NCBI RefSeq assembly: GCF_051106095.1
Contig: NC_135785.1
Span: forward strand, 220,963,045-221,027,044
DNA length: 64,000 bases
From: Pogona vitticeps
Taxonomy: Eukaryota; Chordata; Lepidosauria; Squamata; Agamidae
Reading direction: 5' to 3'
Part shown: one piece after another, positions 1-10,627 of the stretch
How positions within the stretch are numbered: position 1 is the stretch's first letter
Layout: each line of letters begins with the position of its first letter
The notes under the pieces: generated by a model
Seen by the model: only the letters and a program-made list of their open reading frames with translations
What the model was told of the DNA's origin: nothing
Database searches by the model: none
Made by a program: the position numbers and the translations under genes

Positions 1-181
1 TACTTTTAAGTTTCTGACCTTTTTTCCCCCTCCAGAAGCCTCTAAGGGGAGGGAGGGGGCACTTTTTTTCCTGTTCGCAACTCGAGGGAAGTTCTTATGT
101 TGAGTATGTAATTTCCTATTGGGCGGGTTCGTAAGTCGGAAAGTTCATATGTAGAACCGTTCGTAAGTCGAGACCCCACTG
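1..181. mobile_element. Right part of a pogo/Tigger-type MITE
   Basis: The right end reads TCGTAAGTCGAGACCCCACTG followed by TA. The same kind of terminus and TA target is shared by about ten other elements in the window. The left end is outside the window. Confidence 0.6.
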
Positions 182-1406
182 TACCTTAGGAGGTTATATA
201 TTTCCTAGTATTTTCCCCCTGTCTTTTCTGCTCATTTTCACTGCAGATAAAAGTATATGTTTGGATTGCTGTCTTGGTATAATATCTCACTATTGATCAT
301 GTTCTGTTTATTCTCATAGATAGTCCTTCTTTTTATGCTACAAAACGGTTTGCTGGCAAAAGTATTGCTTGGGAGAAGGCTTGTTTGAAGCTGAGGGCAA
401 AATGAGAACAAAATGTTTGCAATGGTAGTAGATTTCGAAGAGCAGCTGTGTTACTGTGTTTCAGCATGTGGAAGAAAAATGGAGTGGGGAGAGCAAAATA
501 TTTTGGTCTTTGAAAGACTAACGAATTTGATTGGTGTTTGAGGTCAATCCATTTCTTCAGACAAAAGAAGAAGGTGGTGATGGCTATAGATCCTAAAGAA
601 AAAACTAAAAGCAACAGCAAACTGGACTCAGTGGGGGAGTGTTACATCTCACCCTGGCTGCTCACAGATCCTTCAAGATCTCACTTTTGTGTTACTTGGT
701 TCTCAGTGCTTCTTGTTCTTTTCAAGGGGCTAGAAATCTGTTCTTTCTGTTTCTAATGAAGATTGGTATCCTTGAGCATCATCTGATAAAGCAGTGGTTC
801 TTAACGTGGGCGATAATGCCCCCCAGGGGGCGATTTCATTTTTCAGGGGGGCAGTAGAACGAAAAGGGGCGGTGTGGGGGTGCTGGAGCAGAAGGGGGGC
901 GGTAGGGGATGCTGGAGCAAGCCAAACCTGTGAAGATGGCTGCAGCCTTTTTACAGTGTGCATGAATATATATTTTCCTCCAATTTTAATTTAGTTTCAG
1001 ACTTTTTGTCTTGAAATTTTTAGTTCCTGCGTTTCTTTTTAAGCCCTTTTTATATTTCTTTTTGCATCTTAAAATTCACTTGCAACTAAATAATTAAATG
1101 TTACTTTTTGGGGGGCATTTCATTTTCTTGGAATTTAATTTTGTTTTCAGGGGTCATTGGATTTAAGTGTCTTAAATAAATAAATAAATAAATAAGATAT
1201 CATCACCGTGGGGAGGGGGGCGATGATAACTTCCTCAATGGCTTAAGGGGCGTTTCTTTCAAAAAGGTTAAGAACCACTGTGATAAAGCACCAGTATTTC
1301 AATTTAATATGTGGTGTATTGAAGAAATTCAGCAGATGTGATAAATGTAGTAGGAGATAAATAACTTTTTAATGTATTATAATATTTTGTATTTTTTTTA
1401 TAACAG
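182..1406 (+). other. MPZL1: MPZL1 intron 2 (right part)
   Basis: AT-rich intron. Apart from the hAT MITE at 792-1280 I see no supported feature; the short open frames here are not protein-like. Confidence 0.7.
792..1280. mobile_element. hAT MITE, copy A
   Basis: It starts CAGTGGTTCTTAACGTGGGC and ends AGGTTAAGAACCACTG, inverted relative to each other. It is flanked by an exact 8-bp duplication TGATAAAG (784-791 and 1281-1288), diagnostic for hAT. The interior is G-rich at the left and has a short AAAT microsatellite near 1173-1195. A sister copy is at 48261-48788. No transposase is encoded. Confidence 0.92.
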
Positions 1407-1620
1407 TTCTTCTATTATTCCAATGGGAAAGCATATCCTGGAAAGAGTACACAATTTAAGGACAGAAGCAGCTGGGCTGGAGATCTTAACAAGAAAGATG
1501 CATCTATAAGTATAGCAAACATGCAGTTTCAGGACAATGGAACTTATATCTGTGATGTTAAGAATCCTCCAGACATAGAAGGGACTCGGGGAGAAATCAA
1601 AGTCAGAGTTGTGGAGAAAG
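1407..1620 (+). CDS. MPZL1: MPZL1 exon 3: second half of the extracellular Ig-V domain
   Basis: MPZL1 (PZR) is a single-pass surface glycoprotein of the myelin P0 family that signals through SHP-2. This exon reads in phase 0 as 71 codons plus one base, from FFYYSNGKAY to GEIKVRVVEK. It carries the P0-family signature DNGTYICDVKNPPDI, which includes the second Ig cysteine and an NGT glycosylation sequon. The acceptor is a T-rich tract ending in AACAG at 1402-1406. Its 214 bp equal my recollection of the family's exon 3 length. The donor GAGAAAG|GTATAG matches the human exon boundary, but a stronger-looking in-frame donor lies 15 bp on (see findings). Exons 1-2 are outside the window. The choice of MPZL1 over MPZ rests on the cytoplasmic exons downstream. 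Confidence 0.95.
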
Positions 1621-2658
1621 GTATAGTAGGCCCTGGTAAGAACATGCTGCTATGAATGGTTGAGTGAATGCTTTTATTATGTGATGAATTATTTCACCAG
1701 AATTTCTCAACTACATTTAAGAGTTCTATTTCTGTTGTTTTTGCATAAAGTTTGCTATGTTTATTCAAATTATTTTGTCCTGGAAATAACAACATCTCCT
1801 TAAAGAGCAATGGGAACAAATGTTAAAAGACATTCACAGTTAAAAACATTGGTCTGGTTTTCACAATCAAGTTTAGCCAGAAGAGTTACACTTGGAAACT
1901 ATGATGTTGATGCTGGCTTTGAGGAAGGCTTCTGCATGAAATTATCAGGGCCCATCACTTGATGTCAGTCTTGTACACAAAGAAAGTATTCCTCTATAGT
2001 TACTTATCAGTGAAATGAGAAAGTAAGAAAAGAAAATAATATGGAATTACTGCAGTATTTAGAAGAAGAGATATCCTGAATGTAATTGTCCACCTTAAAC
2101 TCAATGAATCTCTGGGTCAAAATGACATGGTGGAGTTTTTTGTAAGAAACTTATACCCTATACACTTCCCCATTGGGTAACTAGTTCACAAAATTCTGTA
2201 ATATAAAGATGTTTCACAATCCTGAAGATACCCCAACTTCAAAAATGTAGACAAAATACAGAAGTGTGGGTTTATATAGACCAATAGAGTTAATTATTCA
2301 AGATACAGAAATCTTCACTGCAATCCTTACCAGAAGCCTTACACTGGCCCCTGATTACACTGATGAAGATAGGCTCCAAAACATTTGAATAAATGTTGAT
2401 CAATCAGACAACATCTAAACATAATTGATGTTGCCACAAAACACAATACCAAAACAGCTAATGTTATTGTTGTTATTTTCTAGGCATTTGAGAAATGAGA
2501 ATGGATTTTTAAAAAAAAATTATTTAAAAAAACAATTTTGGAAATAACTTTTTACAAATTATTGATGGATTAATCAAAACTCTGATACCCAAGGAATCTC
2601 TAGGTGGCAGTGGTGAATTGGGATTTTTTAAAAAATTGTAATTTGCATGTTTCCCAAT

Positions 2659-2969
2659 TAGAGATGGGGTATTCGTATTTGTGTGGCCTATTGTTGTTTG
2701 CACCACACTAATCGTGAAAGTAGCTCAGCCAGGGCCTCCCTGCACTGCTGACCAATCTGTTGAGAAGGTGGGATGATGAGGCTTAGTGCTCAGCTTCTGA
2801 GTGGTCTGCAGCGCATGGAGGTGTGGTGTGAATGATGACGGGCTGTGCGCAGCACTGCAAGCAGTAAGTGGACAGACTGGTTTGGGGGGGCGTGTCCAAC
2901 CCAGCTACCTGTGGTGGTGGTACTAGTATTCATCTCCCCTGGGAGACAAATACGGATATTCCATCTCTA
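2659..2969. mobile_element. hAT-like MITE with GAGATGG termini
   Basis: Left end TAGAGATGGGGTATTCGTAT and right end, read inverted, TAGAGATGGAATATCCGTAT. The flanks TTCCCAAT and TTCTTGAT could be a decayed 8-bp duplication, with all differences transitions. It shares its termini with the elements at 20631-21820 and 22288-22699. Confidence 0.65.
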
Positions 2970-3743
2970 TTCTTGATTGTGTCAGTCTGTTAAAGTTATT
3001 TGCCAGAAATAACAAAATAATTTTTCAGATTAGATTAGATTAGATTAGGAATCCTTCAGTCTCAAGAGACTATGGTAACATGCCCTGTATGGAGGACTTG
3101 GAACAGCATCTAGTGTGGCTGAGAAGGCCAATTCGAGAGTGACAGTCCCTTCCACACTGAAGACAAATATAATCTGTACCCCGTCCAGCTCCCTGATTTT
3201 GTTGTTTTTGTGACTGCCTGTTTGCCTCGGCCTGCTGTACAAGTGTCTCTTCAAATTGGGAGAGGCCATGATGCACCACCTGCCTCCAGGCTGAACACTC
3301 AGATGTCAGGGTTTCCCATCTGTTGAGGTCCATTCCCAAGGCCTTCAGATCCCGCTTGCAGATATTCTTGTATCGCAGCTGTGATCTCCCTCTGGGGCGA
3401 TTTCCCTGCACTAATTCTCCATACAGGAGTTCTTTTGGAATCAGACCATTAGCCATTCTCACAACATGCCCGAAGACCTCGCTGTTTCAGTAATGTATAC
3501 ATGTTAAAAATTCCAGCTCGATCTAGGACTACTCTATTTGGAACTTTGTCCTGCCAGGTATTACCAAAAATGCGTCAGAAACAACGCATATGGAAAATGT
3601 CCAGCTTTCTCTACTGCTGTACACAAAGGGTCCAGGACTCACTGCAACACAAGAGTGTGCTCAGGACACAGGCTCTATAGACCTGGATCTTGGTGTATGC
3701 TATCAGCTTCTTATTGAGCCATACTCTCTTTGTGAGTCTAGAG

Positions 3744-5338
3744 CAGGGGTCAGGGAACTTTTTTACCTTCTCTCCCCCCCCCCATTTATATACACTGGCA
3801 TTATCCCCTTGATTCAAAAGGAAGGAAATCATACAATATTTGAATTAAAAATATTATTGAATCTACACGGGCTGTGTACCGAACTAGCAGGATGCACCAA
3901 ATTTAATAAAGATGTGCACTATTTTTGCTGGAGCACATTACACTTCAGCCATGGTGTGGCATAAGCAGTAGTAAGGTGTCCAATGTGCCTAGCAAGTTGC
4001 ATTAAATTTTTGCTAGCTCACAGAGGATTTAATCATCATCAGTGGCTGCCAGAGTGGTGCTAGCAATGACATGCTTGCTAGAGACAGCCAACGCAGAATT
4101 GGGGGGGGGCTTTCCCTACCACTTTAATCATTCTGTGTGTGGTGTGCAAAAAGGAACAAACCAGGCTAAAGGTCATGTCACACACCCTGGTGCCATAGCC
4201 CAATATCAAAGGACCAGTGTGCTTTTTTATCATCATCAATGGAAAACTCAGCAGTGGCCAGAGGATTGGAAAAGATCAGTCTACATCCCAATCCCAAACA
4301 AGGGAAGTGCCAAAGAATGCTCCAACTAATGTACAATTGCACTAATTTCACACGCTAGCAAGGTTATGCTCAAAATCCTACAAGGTAGGCTTCAGCAGTA
4401 TGTGGACCAAGAACTCCCAGAAGTAGAAGCTTGATTTTGAAGGGGCAGAAGAACTAGAGACCAAATTGTTAACATGTGCTGGATTATGGAAAAAGCCAGA
4501 GAGTTCCATAAAAACATTTACTTCTGCTTCATTGACTATGCAAAAGCATGGCAGAAAGTGAGGAAAACTTAAGGAACCTCCTAATGAGGATGAAAGAGGA
4601 CTGCACAAAAAATGGTCTGGAACTCAACGTCAAAACAACTAAGATCATGGCCACTGGTCCCATCACCTGGCAATAAAAGGGGAAGATAGGGAGGCAGTGA
4701 CAGATTTTACTTTCTTGGGCTCCATGATCATTGCAAAGGGCCACGAAATTCAAAGACGCCTGCTTCTTGGAAGGAAAGCAATGATAAACCTAGACAGCAC
4801 CTTAAAAAGCCACCCTTCCCCCCACCTTAATTTAAGCTTTCTCTTTTGCTTGCCTCTTCTTTTTCATAGTTTTGAGTCAGTCTCTCTCACTTCCTCTCCC
4901 TCTCACACACATACACATCCACCCACCCACCCTCCCTTTTCTTCATACATTTTCTCCATACATTTAAATAAGCTTGATGAAGCCGTCTGTCTCTTGCACC
5001 TTCCTTCCCTCCTTCCCTTGTTAACATCCTTTCCCACCTCCTGCTTGCTTGCAGTCATTTACGGAGGAATCAGTTATTCAGAAGCCCTGGATTGATTGAT
5101 TGCCCGGGCTAATCCACAGCTGTAATCAATCAAGCAGGCTTATCTCCGATCTCTCTGAAAGAACAGGATTTAGAAGTGCCCTGCTGCAACCAAGAAAGTA
5201 ACAGGGAGAGGTGGCTTACAATTTGAGGTTTAACTGCAAGGGGAGGGGGTGGGAGGGAGGGAGTAGCATTCTGTTAATTACCCCCAGGATCTTAACTTTT
5301 ACCCAGTTTGGTAATTTACCCCTATTCCCCGACCACTG
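3744..5338. mobile_element. hAT element inserted in the LINE, exact 8-bp TSD
   Basis: Left terminus CAGGGGTCAGGGAAC and right terminus, inverted, CAGTGGTCGGGGAAT. It is flanked by exact GTCTAGAG at 3736-3743 and 5339-5346. Removing it and one duplicate brings the two halves of the LINE together. No transposase is seen. It contains a BovB fragment (4225-4812), a pyrimidine-rich stretch at 4812-5040 and G-rich sequence near 5230-5265. Confidence 0.88.
4225..4812 (+). mobile_element. BovB (RTE) LINE fragment with an internal deletion
   Basis: The sequence reads DWKRSVYIPIPNKGSAKECS, then ISHASKVMLKILQGRLQQYV and NIYFCFIDYAKA, and jumps directly to the region before FTFLGSMIIAKGHEIQRRLL. The catalytic middle of the reverse transcriptase is missing. 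Both flanking parts match BovB in order. Several stops are present. Confidence 0.85.
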
Positions 5339-6962
5339 GTCTAGAGAACATGGTAGCTGCTTTGCCAATGCGTTTATCCGCTTCAATATCTAGGGAGAGA
5401 GTGTCAGATCACTGAGCCAAGGTACACACATTCATGAACAACCTCAAATTCTTGTGTGGAGATGGTAATAGAGGGAGGTGAGTCCACACCCTGGCCCATG
5501 ACTTGTGTTTTCTTCAGGCTGATTGTTAGTCCAAAGTCTTGGCAGGGCTTGCTAAAATGAGTTGTTGGAGGTCTTCAGCATAGTGGGCAACAATGGCTGT
5601 ATCATCAATGAAGAGGAAGCCCCACATACATTTCAGTTGGACTTTGGTCTTTGCTCTCAATCTAGAGAGATTAAAGAGCTTTCCATCTGATCTAGTCTGG
5701 AAATAGACACCTTCTGTTGCAGTTCCAAAGGTGTGCTTCAGCATGACACCAAAAAAGATCCCAAACAGGGTTGGCGCGAGGACACAGCCCTGTTTCACTC
5801 CGCTTTGGATGTCAAAGGGATCTGATGTTGAGCCATCAAAAAGTTCAGTGGTCTTCATTCCCTCATGAAAGGACCTGATGATGTTAAGGAGTCAAGGTGG
5901 ACATCCAATCTTGGGAAGGATTTTAAAAAGGCCATCCCTGCTAACCAAATCAAAGGCCTTTGTGAGATCTATGAAGGCCACAAAGAGTGGCTGTTGTTGT
6001 TCTCTACATTTTTCCTGCAACTGTCTGAGGGAGAATACCATGTCAGTGGTGGATCTATTAGCTCGAAATCCACACTGTGATTCTGGATAGACTCTGTCTG
6101 CAAGCACCTGGAGTCTCTTCAGTGCAACACGGGCAAGCCGCTTCCCCACAATGCTGAGAAGAGAGATGTCACGGTAATTATTGCAGTCACCCCTGTTTCC
6201 TTTGTTCTTATGCAATGTGGCGATGTTTGCATCCTTTATGTCCTGTGGTAATCCCCCTTCCCTCCAGCAAATATGAAACACTTCATACAGTTAGGTGGTA
6301 ATGATCTCTTTACAGCACTTCAGCACTTCAACAGGGATGTTATCCATTCCAGGCGTCTTGCCGGAGAAGAGGGATTCCAAGGCTGCTTTTATTTCTATTA
6401 AAGATGGTTCGCTGTCCAACTCTTCCAAGACAGGCGGGCACTCAATGTTATTTAATGCTTCAGTGCAAATAGTACAGATTCAAACCTAATTAGCATTGGT
6501 TATGATACAAAACTGGGATGTCTGTGATCTCTCCTTTTATTGTCTTTTTCAATGAATTACTGGTGTAAGGCTTTGTGGTGTTTGCCCTTGTGGCCCCTGC
6601 TTGTCTTTACCTCTACCTATTTTCCTAACCAGCTCTATCTCTCTCAGTATCTGTTCCCTCTCTCTCTCTGACTAACCAGCCCTATCTGACTCCTCCTTCT
6701 CCCGCCAAGCCTCATGTAGCTGCTGACTCCACCTCTCCAGTCCTCTCATAGGTTCATTCAAATCAATTCATGAATATGAATGGTATGAGTGATGTGGGTG
6801 ATCGTCACAGGCTTCTGGAAGAATATAGATACTAAAATTAATAGCAGATAACACAAAATTAGTTTGTTTGCAGATGTTTTAGCAGCTGTTTATAAATACT
6901 GTAGAATGTAAAGAATCATTACATGTAGCATGAAATGAGGTTGAAGAGTATGAATGTCGTTA

Positions 6963-7223
6963 CAGTGGACCCTTGACTTACAGATGGCTTGACTTACAGA
7001 CTTTTTGAGTTACAGACTTCTCTGGCCGCAAAATTTAGATTTGACTTGCAGACTGAGATTTGACTTACAGACCAGAAAAAAACCAAAATGGAACAAAAAC
7101 GGCCTGTTACGGGATTAATTGGTTTTCAATGCACTGTAGGTCAATGGAGACTTGACTTACAGACTTTTTGACTTGAGAACCGCCTTCCAATACAGATTAA
7201 GTTCTCAAGTCAAGACCCCACTG
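6963..7223. mobile_element. pogo/Tigger-type MITE
   Basis: Starts CAGTGGACCCTTGACTTACA, ends AAGTCAAGACCCCACTG, with TA on each side. The interior repeats the motif TTGACTTACAGAC several times, so it is an end-derived, non-coding element. Confidence 0.82.
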
Positions 7224-7228
7224 TATAT

Positions 7229-7900
7229 CACTGGTTGTCAAATTTTTTAACATCTTGCACCTCCCTTTGACTTCTGAGAAACCTCCACTTCCCTACTTAT
7301 TCTTTACTATTAGTTTTATCGCCGTGGGTTTTAAATCCATAATTTAATATTACAAATAAGGAGTATAGCAGAAAATTATTTTAAATTAAGAGTAAGTACA
7401 AATAGTTCTTGTCACAAAAATAATGAACATATATACCCATTATATTTGTTGCTATGCAAATAAAATCAATGTACTCAACTAGCAATTTATCACAAATCTT
7501 TATTTACTCTTTCTAGCCTATAGATAAGTGTTCTGTTCCATATTCCTCACTAGCCTGTACACAAAAACTACTAAAAGCAACAATAATCCCACCATATTGC
7601 GAAACTTTTTCAGTTCTTCAGAAGTATTTTTCAGGTTTGGGTGACAAAATAAAACAAAGGGGCTGAAATCCTGTTGAGTAGCTATGAGGGCAGAACTCAA
7701 CATTAAGGCTGCAGTAGCTACAATAGCACCATGGCAGAAAGTGCTATCCAGAAGCACTTTTGCCAGCACGTTGCACTGTTAGTTGCAGTGGGAAGCATTT
7801 AACCAATTGTGCAATTGAATTGCAAAATCTCTGTTGCCTGGGTGTAGTGCCAAGTAAAGTTATGCCTGTGTAACTTTACATTGGGTAGTAATGATCTGGA
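7229..7900. mobile_element. hAT-like fragment
   Basis: Begins CACTGGTTGTCAAATTTTTT directly after the preceding MITE, resembling hAT termini of the CAGTGGTTCTCAAACTTTTT type. The right end is not found, so the extent is a guess. The open frame at 7518-7769 (-) is not recognisably protein. Confidence 0.35.
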
Positions 7901-9450
7901 TTCTGACCTGTATTATGGAAGTGTAGTTTGTCCTGAAAGTCTTGCCACTCTGAGGGATTTGCACTTTGTTTAATTCTAGTTACTTCATATTTTTGTTGTT
8001 AGGACTAAGATGGCTCAAAAGAGGAAACAAACTTCCAAATTCTTTAGAATACTTTGTAATAGAAGAGACGGGAGATCTTTAGGTGTTCCCCAAAGGGGAA
8101 ATAAATGCAACTAAGAAACAATAAATGTTGGCATTTAAAGATTAAATGGGCAAACTTTAATTGTCCTTGCTGAGAGAAGTAGTTGCCATAAAAACAAACA
8201 TTTTTGCCAAAGTTGTTATATTTCTTCTATGATCTGCTTATTTATATCCCAGACAAGACCTTAAGAAACTAGCAACAGATCATAATTTTTTTTATTCATG
8301 ACAGTAAATGACAAGATTAAACAAAAAATGTGTACCCCAGTTGGTGGAGATGTAAAAATCTAGAATGTTGCTCTACATTATGAACCATTCCTACAAATAA
8401 TCATCGTTATACACAACACCTGGGAAAAAGTTAACAAACCATGGAACAGGATGCTAAAATATACATTCAGTGTTTTGTAATTTGTAAACCAGATATTTTA
8501 AAAAAGATGGAAACCCCATTATTATGTCTCACCATAAAAATTTATGAAAAATTGTATATTGACTTGTTCTTCTTGTACTTCCAATTCATCTTTTGTAATA
8601 TGTGTTATTCTACTGCCCTGGAAAAATAATAAGTATAAAAACTGAAACTATTTAGGGGTCTGCCACAAAACAGGTGCTCAGATTAAAATCCATCTACAAA
8701 AACTCAGTATTGTCCACCAGATTCTTCGTTCTAGCAGAAATCAGGAAGTAATGCAGTTTGAAGAGATATTTAAGCCAATTACAGCCAATATAAAAATTTG
8801 TAGTCACTTTAATATAGAAGCTTTTAATATCAGAATTTATAGGCACAACAAAGTTAAAAGGGATAGGAAAAATACCTAAATGAAACCAGAAGTAAAAAAC
8901 CTGGCACTTTTTAGGGACTTAAAAATAATTTCAATTCTTTTCAGACAGAATGAAAAAGAATGCCATAAATAAGTTAACTATTGGTATTTTTATAAGCAAC
9001 AGTAAGCCATATGTATGGCACAACCTTACCAAAATATTAGAGGGGAGTTAATAACACACACATACTCTGTTGAAACTGTAGTGTTGTCAACACACTGTGA
9101 AACTAAATTATTTCAGGAATGTACTAATCATAAATCAACATGTTTGTACAATAATTGTACAATAGCACTGCTGTTTGTATTTGATTAAAATGCAAGCTTG
9201 CCTTGTGAAGAAATATTGACATTTGTGATGGTAGCAGCCAGCCGAGTCATAACAAAAATATTCAAAGAAAAATATAACTGTTTCATTGAGTCTTTGGTAT
9301 TATTATCTGTGGACAACAGAACTAATTGAAAAATTTATTAAAATTCAAAGTTTTGTGGTTGCACAATAAATGTGTAGATTACTTCATTAAACAATACAGT
9401 AGTACAGTACACCTTCATCACCTGCAATAAGGAATAATAGTCACCACTAC

Positions 9451-9660
9451 CCTGTTTTCCCGAAAATAGACAGGGTCTTATATTCATTTTTGCTCCAAAA
9501 ACGCATTAAGGCTTTTTTTCAGGGAATGTTTTGTTTTTGTCATGTACAACCATCTACGGTTACTCAAATGCAGTCATGTCATCTTCTGGTTGCTGCACAA
9601 TGGTGGAGGGTGGGATTTCACTTAACTAGGGCTTATTTTTGGAGTAGGACTTAATAGGTA
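9451..9660 (-). mobile_element. Fragment of the AATAAG-rich TA-target MITE
   Basis: Read on the minus strand it matches the elements at 25738-26637 and 38853-39112, including the TTAAGTGAAA, ACCATTGTGCAGCAACC-like and GAAAATAAG blocks. The right end runs into a CT/TG microsatellite. Confidence 0.7.
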
Positions 9661-9663
9661 TTA

Positions 9664-9689
9664 TTTCTCTCTGTCTCTCTCTCTCTCCC

Positions 9690-9769
<80 letters not shown>

Positions 9770-9779
9770 ACACACGTAC
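9664..9779. repeat. CT then TG microsatellite
   Basis: About 22 bases of CT repeat are followed by roughly 38 TG units (9692-9768) and a short CA stretch. The Cys-Val open frame over it is an artefact. Confidence 0.97.
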
Positions 9780-10497
9780 ACATGCTCATATGCTGCCCCA
9801 GGCATTAGTCTGTCCTGTTTTTATCAGTCTCTTGTTTTGTGAGCTTACCTACCACATGCTTATATATGTGCATATATTTATATATTTTTGATAGAGACGC
9901 CCATAATTTAATGTAATCTCTATTCCCTATGTAACATCCTGCTATCTGATAAATTGTTTCTCTGATGTTGAGCCAGCTGTCAAATAGTATAACTGTGCAT
10001 GCAAAACATGGCATGTGCTTCACAAAAATACTGAACATGGGCTCAGTTGTTTCATAATTAATGTTCTGAATATTTTGAAGGGCATGCCTTGTGTTGTGTG
10101 TGTTCGTGTCCTTCATGCTTTACAAGAGGCTTTTGTATTTTATACTGTAATGTAAATACAGAGAACAGAATGTTTACGCAAGAAGTGGTATCCAGTGGGT
10201 AGCTGTAGGCACGTCCATCTACTTTTCATAATTTTCTCATGGGTTGCTAACAGGTTAATTCTACTTTTGTATGTTGAAAAATGGCACTGAAACTTAATAA
10301 TAAAAGAGGAATATATATCTGCAGAACAGGCTAATTGGTGTTACTTTGGTTTTGATATGTAAAGACTGCAATGAACATACAGTTAATGCTGGTGTATCCT
10401 TAATTTATGCATTTAAAGTTGAAGAAAAATGTTCTGATCATTTGAAAAAAATGAACTAAATGATACAAAAATGTGTGTTTTTTATCTCTCTCTACAG

Positions 10498-10627
10498 GTA
10501 ACTTGCGTGTATTTCCCACTGCCCTTGTGGCAGGAAGCATTGGTGGAGTTTTGGGTTTCATTTTGCTCATTGCTCTTACTGTGTGTGCTGTGTATAGAAA
10601 GAAGAATTCTAAAAAGCATTACTCTGG
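10498..10627 (+). CDS. MPZL1: MPZL1 exon 4: transmembrane segment
   Basis: After the acceptor TCTCTACAG the exon reads NLRVFPTALVAGSIGG, a hydrophobic helix (roughly TALVAG to LTVCAVY), and then a basic stop-transfer stretch RKKNSKKHYSG. This matches the human order of juxtamembrane segment, helix and RRKNSKRDYTG. It joins exon 3 with one base carried over and ends in phase 2 at TCTGG|GTAAGA, a strong donor. It sits 8.9 kb from exon 3 and 5.9 kb from exon 5. It anchors the receptor in the plasma membrane. Confidence 0.95.

Larger units (their letters stand above)
3030..6480 (-). mobile_element. LINE (APE-type non-LTR) with RT, interrupted by a hAT element
   Basis: Read leftward, 6281-5526 encodes a reverse transcriptase: NCNNYRDISLLSIVGKRLAR, SQCGFRANRSTTDM, FIDLTKAFDLVSRDGL, GVKQGCVLAPTLF, and a decayed active site FIDDTA where FADD is expected. 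The 3' part, 3743-3050, encodes LTKRVWLNKKLIAYTKIQVY, RACVLSTLL, a KRDLKALGM...WETL segment, and a terminal zinc-finger-like ICLQCGRDCHSRIGLLSH. It ends in a short TCTAA repeat at 3029-3049. The family resembles jockey/I/Vingi-like LINEs; the clade is uncertain. Stops and frame changes show it is dead. The gap between the halves is the hAT insertion at 3744-5338. Confidence 0.85.
1621..10497 (+). other. MPZL1: MPZL1 intron 3
   Basis: 8.9 kb intron. Supported contents are the MITE at 2659-2969, the nested LINE/hAT/BovB block at 3030-6480, a pogo-type MITE at 6963-7223, a hAT-like fragment from 7229, a MITE fragment at 9451-9660 and a TG microsatellite. The stretches 1640-2650, 6490-6960, 7900-9450 and 9780-10490 show nothing I can name. 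Confidence 0.75.

Noticed and set aside
3029-3049. ATTAG repeats that look telomere-like
   Set aside because: The unit is TTAGA, not TTAGGG, and it is positioned as the 3' tail of the LINE.
8280-8630. Possible L1 ORF2 C-terminal remnant
   Set aside because: A WWRC-like reading near 8340 recalls L1, but the rest does not follow the family and no poly(A) tail is seen.
9694-9891. Cys-Val repeat open frame, also at 21587-21878
   Set aside because: Translation of TG microsatellites.
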